A stretch of 17,990 nucleotides of DNA from CAKSQF01 sp964568425 (lineage in GTDB: Bacteria; Bacillota; Clostridia; Oscillospirales; CAG-272), in NCBI GenBank assembly GCA_964568425.1, contig CAZMPO010000026.1:1-17990 (forward strand), in the 5' to 3' direction. The notes beneath the pieces were generated by a model, which saw only the letters and a program-made list of their open reading frames with translations, made no database searches and was not told the DNA's origin. Positions 6,959-14,370 of this stretch are shown here, in pieces; the first letter of the stretch is position 1, and every line of letters starts with the position of its first letter. The position numbers and the translations under genes are program-made.

Positions 6959-7927
6959 ATGATATTTTTGAAAAACAAACAATACGCACAATGTATTGCC
7001 GTAGTATTGCTTGCCGTCGTATGTGTTGTCTGCACTCTTTCGGGATGCAATAAGGATGACGGCGAGATCACAAAGCTCAGCTTCAAGACTGCATCCGGGT
7101 ATGATTACCTGAAAACGCTCGACGGCAAGACCGTTACGATAAGCGGATATATGGCGACCAGCTCGCCTGTTGATGGCTCGTTCATTTTTTTGATGAATCT
7201 GCCCTATCAAAGCTGTCCGTTCTGCGTGCCAAACACGTCACAGCTTTCTAACACCATGGAGATATATCCCAAAAAGGGCGAATCCTTCTCCTATACAACT
7301 CAGGCGATAAAGGTCGTCGGCAAGCTTGAGGTGGCAGATGACAAAAATAAGCCCTTTACTGATATGTATGGCTACGAGTTCAACTTTAAAATAGTTGATG
7401 CGACCTACACGATCATAAAGGCTGAAGATCTCTCGGCTGATATGGCTCTTTGGCAGAAGATCGCCGATACCGATGTTGTCAGTGAGATATACAAGATGTA
7501 TGACTATGTCAACTTCCTTTGCAAGTGGCCGACATATTACGTAAACAACTACACATCCGAGAGCGGCGAGGAGATCCCCGGCTACTACCTCTACCCGAGC
7601 GATGCCGAAAGATATCTCTATAACGACGGCGCACAGTATAACTACGGATATAAGGAAGGATATTTTGACTCTATTGTAAGCAAGATAGAATCGGTGGATA
7701 AGACCGCATTTGCCGATCTTGTCGCAAATATCAGAAAGGCAGAGTCGCTTGCCAAAAAGGCACTTGCCGAGCTTGAAAATGAGAATTATACCTCTGAGTA
7801 TAAGTATGTAGAGATGTTCGGTAAAGAAGACCGTGTCTATAAGCTGAATATCGGCGAAGAGCTTGAAAAGAGCATGGATGGCATCTACGCCGAATTTTCA
7901 AACTGGCTCGGAAGCTGGGAAATGTAA
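6959..7927 (+). CDS. Lipoprotein with an OB-like domain and CPFC motif
   Basis: A 322-residue lipoprotein. The signal peptide (1-29) ends in a lipobox, TLSGC, with the lipidated Cys at 30. Residues about 45-150 read as a beta-rich domain: YLKTLDGKTVTISGYM, FLMNLPYQSCPFC with Cys86 and Cys89, then IKVVGKLEV. This resembles DUF3299-like domains (LDGKxVxIxGYM ... CxxC), an inference from memory. The C-terminal half (about 160-322) is polar and helical, with many Tyr and Glu, and I do not recognise it. ATG 6959 is chosen for GGGAGGT (6943-6949) 9 bases upstream; longer versions from 6899 or 6941 would not place the signal peptide at the N-terminus. It follows the permease by 17 bp and is probably its partner at the outer face of the membrane. 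Confidence 0.82.
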   Translation: MIFLKNKQYAQCIAVVLLAVVCVVCTLSGCNKDDGEITKLSFKTASGYDYLKTLDGKTVTISGYMATSSPVDGSFIFLMNLPYQSCPFCVPNTSQLSNTMEIYPKKGESFSYTTQAIKVVGKLEVADDKNKPFTDMYGYEFNFKIVDATYTIIKAEDLSADMALWQKIADTDVVSEIYKMYDYVNFLCKWPTYYVNNYTSESGEEIPGYYLYPSDAERYLYNDGAQYNYGYKEGYFDSIVSKIESVDKTAFADLVANIRKAESLAKKALAELENENYTSEYKYVEMFGKEDRVYKLNIGEELEKSMDGIYAEFSNWLGSWEM

Positions 7928-7962
7928 AAGATCAAAAAACAAGTAAGAAGGGAAAGGTTTAC

Positions 7963-8514
7963 ATGAAAAACACCAAGAAAATCAAGATATTCTCCATCAT
8001 CGCTCTCGCGGGAGGCGTCCTCTTGTTTGCAGCCTCGCTTGTGCTGGGTGCGATCATTTTACCGCTTAACGACAGAAGCTTGATTTGGCGTTGCTTTGCG
8101 AGCTTTTGGACCGCACCGGCGTTCCTTTTCGGAATAGCATTTGCCATTGTCGGTTGCTTTACGCTCTGCTTTGAAAAAGCGGTCGCAAAGCACTGCTCTC
8201 TGTCAACGTCACTTGATGCAATCGGACTGTCAATGTTCGGCGCGATGGGACTTCTTTGTTTTCTCTGCCTTGCGATTGTTGCACTGTCGGGAAAACCATT
8301 AAGTTATCCGCGTCTCTTTCCATGGAGCCTCTCCCTCGGGATCATCGCGCTTTTGGCGGTTATCACGCTTGTGATAGTCTATGCGGTGCTTCGCAAAAAG
8401 AATTGGTCGATAATCGGCGTTTTATTCGATCTTTGGACCGTGGGCCTCTTTTTTGCCCCGTTCTTCGCGTCAGGACGATGCGCAATGGAGCTCCTTTCGC
8501 TCCTTCTTCCCTAA
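7963..8514 (+). CDS. Hypothetical polytopic membrane protein
   Basis: A 183-residue protein with a basic N-terminus (MKNTKKIKIF) and about five hydrophobic spans (approximately 10-33, 43-68, 84-110, 118-143, 150-168). No motif I recognise. ATG 7963 is preceded by GAAGGGAAAGG. It begins 35 bp after the lipoprotein gene and is the last gene before the terminator at 8531-8570, so it is probably in the same operon, but nothing in the protein itself links it to the transporter. Confidence 0.8.
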   Translation: MKNTKKIKIFSIIALAGGVLLFAASLVLGAIILPLNDRSLIWRCFASFWTAPAFLFGIAFAIVGCFTLCFEKAVAKHCSLSTSLDAIGLSMFGAMGLLCFLCLAIVALSGKPLSYPRLFPWSLSLGIIALLAVITLVIVYAVLRKKNWSIIGVLFDLWTVGLFFAPFFASGRCAMELLSLLLP

Positions 8515-8530
8515 ATACGAGATCTGCAAC

Positions 8531-8570
8531 GAGGCTGTCTCGGACTTTGGTTCGGGCAGCCTCGCTTTTT
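8531..8570 (+). terminator. Intrinsic terminator closing the rluA-to-membrane-protein unit
   Basis: GAGGCTG (8531-8537) pairs with CAGCCTC (8557-8563), with three further pairs inward including G-U. This is followed by GC and five Ts (8566-8570). It starts 17 bp after the stop at 8514. Confidence 0.8.
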
Positions 8571-8610
8571 GCAAAGAACAGCGATTTTATCGCAATTTTT
8601 GAAAAAGCTA

Positions 8611-8639
8611 TTGACAATCATCTGATTGTGTGGTATAAT
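8611..8639 (+). promoter_or_regulatory. Perfect extended -10 sigma-A promoter of the two-transporter operon
   Basis: TTGACA (8611-8616), 17 bp, TATAAT (8634-8639), with TG at 8631-8632 giving the extended -10 TGGTATAAT. The short leader leads to AAGGAGG (8654-8660) before ATG 8671. Confidence 0.92.
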
Positions 8640-8670
8640 TATACTAACGACTCAAGGAGGACGATGATTC

Positions 8671-9378
8671 ATGAGATTCGTAGTCGAAAAGCTCTCGAAA
8701 AGCTTTGATAAAAAAACGGTCTTGAATGACGCCGGCTTTACCTTTGATGAAGGGAAGATATACGGCCTTCTCGGCCGCAACGGTGCGGGAAAGACTACGC
8801 TGTTCAATTGTCTTAGCGGAGATCTCAGATCGGACAGCGGCAGATTTTATTTCGAAGATGACGCCACACAGAATGTCCCGGGCGCAGATGATATTGGTTA
8901 CGTCCTCTCGACGCCGACAGTGCCCGAGTTTTTGACCGGCAGAGAGTTTTTGAAGTTCTTTATCGACATTCACGAGGGACGCATTGACGATGTGAAGACC
9001 ATTGACGAATATTTTGACATGGTCAAGATAGCCGCCGACGATCGCGACAAGCTGCTCAAGGATTACTCGCATGGCATGAAGAATAAAATGCAGATGCTGG
9101 TGAACATTATGGCAAAGCCGAAGCTTTTGCTTCTTGATGAACCGTTGACCTCGCTTGATGTCGTTGTCGCCGAGGAGATGAAAGAGCTTTTGCGAAACGA
9201 GCGATCGGGCAGGATCATAATCTTTTCGACTCACATCCTCGATCTGGCACTTGATCTTTGCGATGAGATAGTACTGCTCAGCCACGGAGAGCTTGAGTGC
9301 GTCGACAGAGGGCAGATGCAAAATACGCTCTTTAAGGAGAAGATCATTGACGCCCTTCGGGAGGACGGCGATGCTTAA
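8671..9378 (+). CDS. ABC transporter ATPase (ABC-2 family, first pair)
   Basis: A 235-residue ATPase. Walker A is GRNGAGKTT (35-43), the signature region reads YSHGMKNKM (132-140) rather than LSGGQ, Walker B is LLLLDEPLTSLD (152-163) and the switch His is 188 in FSTHIL. The usual Q-loop glutamine is absent: the segment after IGY reads VLSTP (78-82). YSxGM signatures and non-Gln Q-loops are common in EcsA/bacteriocin-type ABC-2 ATPases, so activity is still expected. It starts 10 bases after AAGGAGG; an out-of-frame ATG at 8664 is ignored. Its last 8 bases (ATGCTTAA) overlap the start of the next gene, its probable permease partner. Substrate unknown. Confidence 0.92.
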   Translation: MRFVVEKLSKSFDKKTVLNDAGFTFDEGKIYGLLGRNGAGKTTLFNCLSGDLRSDSGRFYFEDDATQNVPGADDIGYVLSTPTVPEFLTGREFLKFFIDIHEGRIDDVKTIDEYFDMVKIAADDRDKLLKDYSHGMKNKMQMLVNIMAKPKLLLLDEPLTSLDVVVAEEMKELLRNERSGRIIIFSTHILDLALDLCDEIVLLSHGELECVDRGQMQNTLFKEKIIDALREDGDA

Positions 9379-10930
9379 GACCTTTGAGATCTCGTTTGCG
9401 CTGAGGATCACCTATCGCGTAAACGCTGTTATATACGCGATCAAGCAGATACCCCTTGTCGGACGCCTTGTCCCTGCGTCGGCATATTCGTCGGGAGGGC
9501 TCAAGATATTTGCATGCTTTCTTGCGGTGATATGGGAAATTATTACCGCATTTGTCGGCAAGCTTCTTTACTTTCTTATAATGATCGCAGGTGCTGCCGC
9601 ATTGCTTGGATTTTCGGATGAACCTGACCCCGCGACCTTCTTTCATATACTTGTTTGCCTTTCGATCATCGGTGCATTTATGAATAATCCGATATTTGAA
9701 GCGTCCAAGGATAAACACTACGCCCTGATCTCGCTCGGTATGGACGCAAAAGAGTATACCGTCACGAATTATTTTTATACGCTGATAAAGACCGCCATCG
9801 GCTTTCTGATCTTTTCACCTCTGTTCGGTGTTTTTATGTTCGCACCTACCTATATTTGTCTTTTGGTTCCGCTCTACGTCGTCGGGGTGAAGATGACTTA
9901 TTCGGCATTTGCTCTTTGGATTTACGAAAAGAGAGGCAAAAAAAGTAATGCGGAACTTTTTGCGATCATTCCACTGCTTGCCGCGGCGTATGTTCTGCCG
10001 CTTTTCGGGATCTGTCTCCCGATTGGAGCGTCGGTCGTCGTCATGCTTGTCGGCATCCTGCTTGGGCTGTTATCTGTCCGTAAGATCATCACCTTCGCCC
10101 ATTATCGACCCATGTGCAGAGAGCATCTTCTTGAAACATCGCTTAACGAAAAGAGTGCCGAGCAGGTGCAGGTAGATGAAAAACGAAAAAGTATCGCGGC
10201 TGATAAGAATATCACCAGCCAAAAGCGCGGATTTGAGTTTATGAGCGAGCTCTTTGTAAAAAGACACAGAAAGATCCTTTGGAGCGCGGTTACAAAAATA
10301 TCGGTGGTTATTCTTGCGCTGACTGCTCTTCTGGGCATCGGACTTTGTGTCATACCCGATATAAGAGAAGATATCAATTGGCTGATCATGCACAGCTTTC
10401 CCATTATGCCGTTTGCGATGTATATCCTTAATCGCGGAACCGGATTTACGCAGGCACTCTTTTTCAACTGTGATCATTCTCTCCTTACATACGGATTTTT
10501 CAAAAAGCCTAAGAATGTACTGCACCTTTTCGCAATAAGGCTTCGCGAGATAGTGAAAATAAACTTGCTTCCTTCCGCACTGCTCGGCATATCGCTTGAT
10601 ATTCTGCTTTACCTGTCGGGTGGGTGTGTAAAGTGGCTTACATATCTGTTGCTCTTTGTGACGGTTAACGCCTTCAGCATCTTCTTTTCGGTGCATTACC
10701 TCACGATCTATTATCTTTTCCAACCGTATAATGCGGCGACAGAGGTCAAAAGTGCAACATATCAGCTCATTAGCGGCGTTACCTACGGCGTGTGCTATAT
10801 ACTGATGGAGCTTGAGATAACATCGCTTTGGTTTGGCGTGATGTCGGTCGCTTTCTGCGTGATCTACTGCATCGTCGCATGCGTCTTGGTCTATAAACTT
10901 GCACCGAAAAGGTTCAGAATACGAAACTAA
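9371..10930 (+). CDS. Large multi-span ABC permease subunit
   Basis: A 519-residue polytopic membrane protein, with roughly ten or more hydrophobic segments split by a basic cytoplasmic stretch near residues 250-300 (many Lys, Glu and Gln). Start ATG 9371 is set by GGGAGG (9359-9364) 6 bases upstream and overlaps the stop of the ATPase gene. The first 40 residues (MLKTFEISFALRITYRVNAV, then a KQIPLVGRLVP segment) match what I recall as a conserved opening of an uncharacterised clostridial ABC permease family; a search would settle this. The permease role is inferred from topology and the coupled ATPase. The next ATPase gene begins 28 bp downstream. Confidence 0.82.
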   Translation: MLKTFEISFALRITYRVNAVIYAIKQIPLVGRLVPASAYSSGGLKIFACFLAVIWEIITAFVGKLLYFLIMIAGAAALLGFSDEPDPATFFHILVCLSIIGAFMNNPIFEASKDKHYALISLGMDAKEYTVTNYFYTLIKTAIGFLIFSPLFGVFMFAPTYICLLVPLYVVGVKMTYSAFALWIYEKRGKKSNAELFAIIPLLAAAYVLPLFGICLPIGASVVVMLVGILLGLLSVRKIITFAHYRPMCREHLLETSLNEKSAEQVQVDEKRKSIAADKNITSQKRGFEFMSELFVKRHRKILWSAVTKISVVILALTALLGIGLCVIPDIREDINWLIMHSFPIMPFAMYILNRGTGFTQALFFNCDHSLLTYGFFKKPKNVLHLFAIRLREIVKINLLPSALLGISLDILLYLSGGCVKWLTYLLLFVTVNAFSIFFSVHYLTIYYLFQPYNAATEVKSATYQLISGVTYGVCYILMELEITSLWFGVMSVAFCVIYCIVACVLVYKLAPKRFRIRN

Positions 10931-10958
10931 AACCACAAATTATAAGGGGGTCATGATA

Positions 10959-11849
10959 ATGAAACTTGTACTTTTGGATATTGACAAATCATTTGGCGAG
11001 AAAGAGGTATTAAAGGGCGTCAGCTTTACCGCAGAGGGCGGTAAGGCGTTCGGACTTCTCGGTCGTAACGGCGCAGGAAAGACTACGACGATACGAATAC
11101 TAATGAATGTATTTCATTCGGATGGCGGCAGTATCACGCTCGACGGAGCACCGATAGATTATAATAAAGTCGGTATAGGATATCTGCCCGAGGAGCGCGG
11201 TCTTTATCCCAAAAAGAAGATATTTGATCAGCTTGTTTATTTTGCCGAGCTGAAAGGAATGAGCACCAAGGACGCGGCATCTGCTGTCGATCATTGGCTC
11301 GATCGCCTCGGAATGAGCGAATATAAATACAAACGGCTTGACACTCTGTCAAAGGGCAACCAACAGAAGATACAGCTCGTTACCGCACTGGCACACGATC
11401 CCGATATCATCATCCTTGACGAACCCTTTTCGGGGCTCGATCCCGTAAACGCAATGCTCTTAAAGGATGTTGTCAAGGAACAGATAGAAAAAGGGAAGAT
11501 CGTTCTCTTTTCCAGCCATCAAATGAGCTATATCGAGGAGTTTTGCGACAGCATCGCGATAATCAATGCGGGCAGGGTGGTACTTGACGGCGATCTTTAT
11601 GAAATAAAACGAAGCTACCCTCGAAACAAGCTTGTCGTATCGACCACCTGCCCCGAAAAGGTGTATGCCGAGTTCGGAGAGAGGGTCACGGAAACATCCG
11701 ACGGAAAGCTGATATTAAAGCTCGACTCGCCGCAGGACAAGGGCGAGGTCATGAAACGGCTTGTTTCGTGCTGTGATGTCGATGAGATCAAGGTCTTTGA
11801 GCCGACACTGAATGATATTTTCGTCGAATACGCGGGAGAGCGCGTGTAA
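10959..11849 (+). CDS. NatA-like ABC transporter ATPase
   Basis: A 296-residue ATPase of the ABC-2/NatA group. Walker A is GRNGAGKTTT (35-44), GIGYLPEERGLYP (72-84) is the characteristic NatA Q-loop segment with Glu in place of Gln, the signature is LSKGNQQKIQ (130-139), Walker B is IIILDEPFSGLDP (150-162) and the switch His is 187. A C-terminal extension of about 80 residues ends in FEPTLNDIFVEYAG, typical of this subfamily. ATG 10959 is chosen over the in-frame ATG 10953 because AAGGGGG ends at 10950, leaving 8 bases. It is followed 20 bp later by its NatB-like permease. NatAB pumps extrude Na+ in Bacillus, but many relatives export peptides or drugs, so the substrate is open. Confidence 0.93.
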   Translation: MKLVLLDIDKSFGEKEVLKGVSFTAEGGKAFGLLGRNGAGKTTTIRILMNVFHSDGGSITLDGAPIDYNKVGIGYLPEERGLYPKKKIFDQLVYFAELKGMSTKDAASAVDHWLDRLGMSEYKYKRLDTLSKGNQQKIQLVTALAHDPDIIILDEPFSGLDPVNAMLLKDVVKEQIEKGKIVLFSSHQMSYIEEFCDSIAIINAGRVVLDGDLYEIKRSYPRNKLVVSTTCPEKVYAEFGERVTETSDGKLILKLDSPQDKGEVMKRLVSCCDVDEIKVFEPTLNDIFVEYAGERV

Positions 11850-11869
11850 GGGTAGGGAGGATGATCAAT

Positions 11870-13123
11870 ATGAAACAGTTTGGAAAAATATTAAAATTTG
11901 AGCTTCTCGGTTATGTCAAAAACAGAATATTTGTCGGGATAACTCTTTTCCTCGTTGTCGCAATAGCCGTCGTAATGTTCATTCCGAATATCGTTGATGC
12001 CTTTACAAACGATACCGATATGTCGGGCGGCGATGATCTTCCGATAATGCTGATAGGTGCAAACGATCAGACACTTCTCGAGACCGCAAAGGAGTATTTC
12101 TCTGCCACATTCGTAGATTACAATGTCAAACTTGCAAACGGCGATCTTGAAGAACTCAAAAACGCAGTCACCTCGGGTGAGGCTGAGTGTGCGTTCGTGA
12201 TCGACACTCCGACATCGTACACCTATTATGTTGACAATCTCTCGATGTACGATGTAAACGCCGCGTCGGCAGAATCTGTTCTTCGCGAAGTCGCAAGAAT
12301 ATCCGCTATGATCGAAAGCGGACTTACCCCCGAGCAGGCAGGACAGATCATGTCGACCGAAATATCGGGCAAGACCGAGCCTCTCGGCAAGGATCAGACA
12401 ACGAATTTCTTCTATACCTACCTTATGATAATGGTCCTTTATATGGCGATACTGCTCTACGGTCAGATGGTTGCTACGAATGTCGCGTCCGAGAAAAGCT
12501 CGCGTGCCATGGAGCTCCTTATCACAAGCGCAGATCCCTCATCAATGATGTTCGGCAAGGTCATCGCATCCTGTCTTGCGGGATTTTGTCAGCTCGTTGC
12601 GATCTTTGGATCGATATTCGTTTTCTATAACCTTAATAGAACCGCGTGGGAAGACAGCGAAATCATTAATTCGCTCTTTAATATTCCGCTCTATCTCTTT
12701 GTATATATGCTCGTGTTCTTTGTGCTCGGTTTTCTCATCTACGCGTTTCTATACGGCGCGATCGGCTCGACTGCATCCAAGCTTGAGGATATCAATACAT
12801 CGGTAATGCCGATAACTTTTGCATTTGTTATCGCTTTTTTGGTCGTAATGCTTTCAATGACAAGCGGTGATGTCGACAGTCTGCTTATGCGTGTCTGCTC
12901 GTATATCCCGCTCACATCACCTATGGCAATGTTCACAAGAATTTGTATGAGCAGCGTGCCTCTTTATGAGATCATTGTCTCGATAGTTATCCTGATCGCC
13001 TCGACGGTCGGTGTCGGTTTCTTTGCCGCCAAGATCTATCGCGTCGGCGTTCTTATGTACGGAAGACCGCCGAAGATCACATCCCTTATAAAGACCGTCT
13101 TTGCAAAGGAGCAAAACCGATGA
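11870..13123 (+). CDS. NatB-like ABC-2 permease
   Basis: A 417-residue permease. The first span is at about 20-42, followed by an extracytoplasmic domain of about 135 residues (45-180), then five hydrophobic spans from about 183 to 390. VASEKSSRAMELLITS (205-220) and YGAIGSTASKLED (295-307) are ABC-2/NatB signature segments. ATG 11870 is used because AGGGAGG ends at 11860; the in-frame ATG 11861 directly abuts it. The stop overlaps the hydrolase start as ATGA (13120-13123). It pairs with the NatA-like ATPase directly upstream. Confidence 0.92.
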   Translation: MKQFGKILKFELLGYVKNRIFVGITLFLVVAIAVVMFIPNIVDAFTNDTDMSGGDDLPIMLIGANDQTLLETAKEYFSATFVDYNVKLANGDLEELKNAVTSGEAECAFVIDTPTSYTYYVDNLSMYDVNAASAESVLREVARISAMIESGLTPEQAGQIMSTEISGKTEPLGKDQTTNFFYTYLMIMVLYMAILLYGQMVATNVASEKSSRAMELLITSADPSSMMFGKVIASCLAGFCQLVAIFGSIFVFYNLNRTAWEDSEIINSLFNIPLYLFVYMLVFFVLGFLIYAFLYGAIGSTASKLEDINTSVMPITFAFVIAFLVVMLSMTSGDVDSLLMRVCSYIPLTSPMAMFTRICMSSVPLYEIIVSIVILIASTVGVGFFAAKIYRVGVLMYGRPPKITSLIKTVFAKEQNR

Positions 13124-14040
13124 TCATTTTGGTCGCCTGTCTTGTGATCGTCGCTCTGATGCTCGTCATTTCGTATGTCTGCTTCAGGCTCGCCTTTGCA
13201 GTTCCGTCGGAAACGGTTATGACACTTCCGAATAATGAACAGTATGCACCGTATGCCGAAGAATCACAGCGTCTTATGACTGCCGCCGCAGATACCCCTT
13301 GCGAGAGCGTTCACACGACCTCTCGCGACGGGTATAGTCTGCGTGCGCGATATTATCATACAAAGGACGGCGCGCCGCTTCAGATAATGTTTCACGGCTA
13401 CCGCAGTATAGGTGAGCGCGACTTTTGCGGAGGTCTTGCCGAGGCAATAGACGGCGGATATAACGTCCTGCTTGTCGATCAGCGCGCCCACGGAGAAAGC
13501 GAAGGGAAATGCCTGACATTCGGCATTATGGAAAAATACGACTGCCTCTCGTGGGTAGAGTATGCGATGACTCGATTCGGAAAAGATCAAAAGATCATCC
13601 TCTACGGAATGTCCATGGGAGCGTCGACCGTCCTTATGGCAACAGGTCTTGAGCTTCCACAAAATGTCGTCGGCGTCGTCGCCGATTGCGGTTATACATC
13701 GCCGGGAGCTATTATCAAAAAAGTGATCGCCGATCGCGGCTACCCTGTGCACATTACAGAGTTTTTCGTCAGACTCGGCGGCATCATTTTCGGTCATTTT
13801 GACATTTCGAGTAAAAAACACATAAACTATCTCGCAAAGTCAAAAACACCGACACTTTTTATCCACGGCTCTGACGATCGTTTTGTCCCATGTGAGATGG
13901 GTGTCGAAAACTATAATGCCTGCGCATGCGAGAAGAAAAAACTCCTTGTTGTCGATAATGCCGGGCACGGAATAAGCTATATGGTCGACAAGTCTGCCTA
14001 TATGTCGGCAGTAAATGATTTTTTAGTCGATGTTTTGTGA
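13120..14040 (+). CDS. Membrane-anchored alpha/beta hydrolase
   Basis: A 306-residue serine hydrolase with one N-terminal membrane span (about 2-28). The catalytic triad is readable: nucleophile Ser165 in YGMSMGAS, acid Asp253 in HGSDDRFVP and His283 in NAGHG. MFHGYRS (90-96) is the oxyanion-hole loop and VDQRAHGESEG (119-129) a typical strand-turn of this group (BAAT/YfhR-like, COG1073). The active site probably faces outward, since the anchor lacks a cleavage site. The substrate (ester or peptide) is unknown. It is coupled by ATGA overlap to the NatB-like permease, so it may act on what the transporter exports, which is inference. Confidence 0.87.
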   Translation: MIILVACLVIVALMLVISYVCFRLAFAVPSETVMTLPNNEQYAPYAEESQRLMTAAADTPCESVHTTSRDGYSLRARYYHTKDGAPLQIMFHGYRSIGERDFCGGLAEAIDGGYNVLLVDQRAHGESEGKCLTFGIMEKYDCLSWVEYAMTRFGKDQKIILYGMSMGASTVLMATGLELPQNVVGVVADCGYTSPGAIIKKVIADRGYPVHITEFFVRLGGIIFGHFDISSKKHINYLAKSKTPTLFIHGSDDRFVPCEMGVENYNACACEKKKLLVVDNAGHGISYMVDKSAYMSAVNDFLVDVL

Positions 14041-14132
14041 AAGCAGGTCGTTTTTTTGTCATTAAATAAAGAAAAGGGGTACATTGTGAAAAACGATCTC
14101 CGACAGATAATGAAACAATGAAATTTGAAAAC
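14041..14132. other. Intergenic stretch with a very short ORF
   Basis: Between the hydrolase stop and the bidirectional terminator. The only feature is an 11-codon frame, GTG 14086 to TGA 14121 (MKNDLRQIMKQ), preceded by AAAAGGGGT. Nothing supports it as a gene beyond the ribosome site. Confidence 0.3.
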
Positions 14133-14167
14133 AAAAAATTCCGCACACTTACATGTGCGGAGTTTTT
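14133..14167. terminator. Bidirectional intrinsic terminator between the hydrolase and tRNA-Arg
   Basis: CCGCACA (14141-14147) pairs with TGTGCGG (14154-14160) across a 6-nt loop. On the plus strand it is followed by AGTTTTT; on the minus strand by AATTTTTT (14140-14133). It ends both the transporter operon and the tRNA transcript. The plus-side T-run touches the 3' end of the tRNA gene. Confidence 0.88.
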
Positions 14168-14241
14168 GGCACCCCCAACGGGAATCGAACCCATAACTAA
14201 CCCTTAGGAGGGGTTTGTTATATCCATTTAACTATGGAGGC
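14167..14241 (-). tRNA. tRNA-Arg (anticodon CCU), CCA encoded
   Basis: A complete 75-nt cloverleaf on the minus strand. Acceptor GCCTCCA pairs with TGGGGGT in seven pairs, two of them G-U; the discriminator is G, followed by an encoded CCA. D stem GTTA/TAAC, anticodon stem AACCC/GGGTT with loop CTCCTAA giving anticodon CCT (reads AGG), and T arm ATGGG TTCGATT CCCGT. It has its own promoter (14256-14284) and terminator, so it is a single-gene transcript. Confidence 0.95.
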
Positions 14242-14255
14242 GTGCCACGATGCTT

Positions 14256-14284
14256 ATTATACCACATATTTTTCGGAATTTCAA
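14256..14284 (-). promoter_or_regulatory. Promoter of tRNA-Arg(CCU)
   Basis: Minus strand: -35 TTGAAA (14284-14279), 17 bp, -10 TATAAT (14261-14256) with TGG before it (extended -10). The -10 ends 15 bp before the tRNA 5' end. Confidence 0.85.
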
Positions 14285-14303
14285 GTATTTTTTTGAAAAT
14301 CAC

Positions 14304-14332
14304 TTGAAAAATTCATAAAAATATTATATAAT
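14304..14332 (+). promoter_or_regulatory. Promoter of the LCP-like gene and glycyl-tRNA synthetase
   Basis: TTGAAA (14304-14309), 17 bp, TATAAT (14327-14332). Divergent from the tRNA promoter. The two -35 regions form an exact 8-bp inverted repeat, TTTCAAGT (14279-14286) and ACTTGAAA (14302-14309). Confidence 0.82.
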
Positions 14333-14370
14333 AGCTCATATATGTATTTTTACGGAAAGGATGTGCGGCT

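Noticed and set aside
9293..9370. Upstream extension of the large permease ORF
   Set aside because: It lies wholly inside the ATPase gene; ATG 9371 has GGGAGG at the right distance.
8644..9411. Minus-strand 255-codon ORF
   Set aside because: Antisense of the first ABC-2 ATPase, whose plus-strand motifs are unambiguous.
10070..10936. Minus-strand 288-codon ORF
   Set aside because: Antisense shadow of the large permease gene; Lys/Arg/His-rich composition and no ribosome site or family match.
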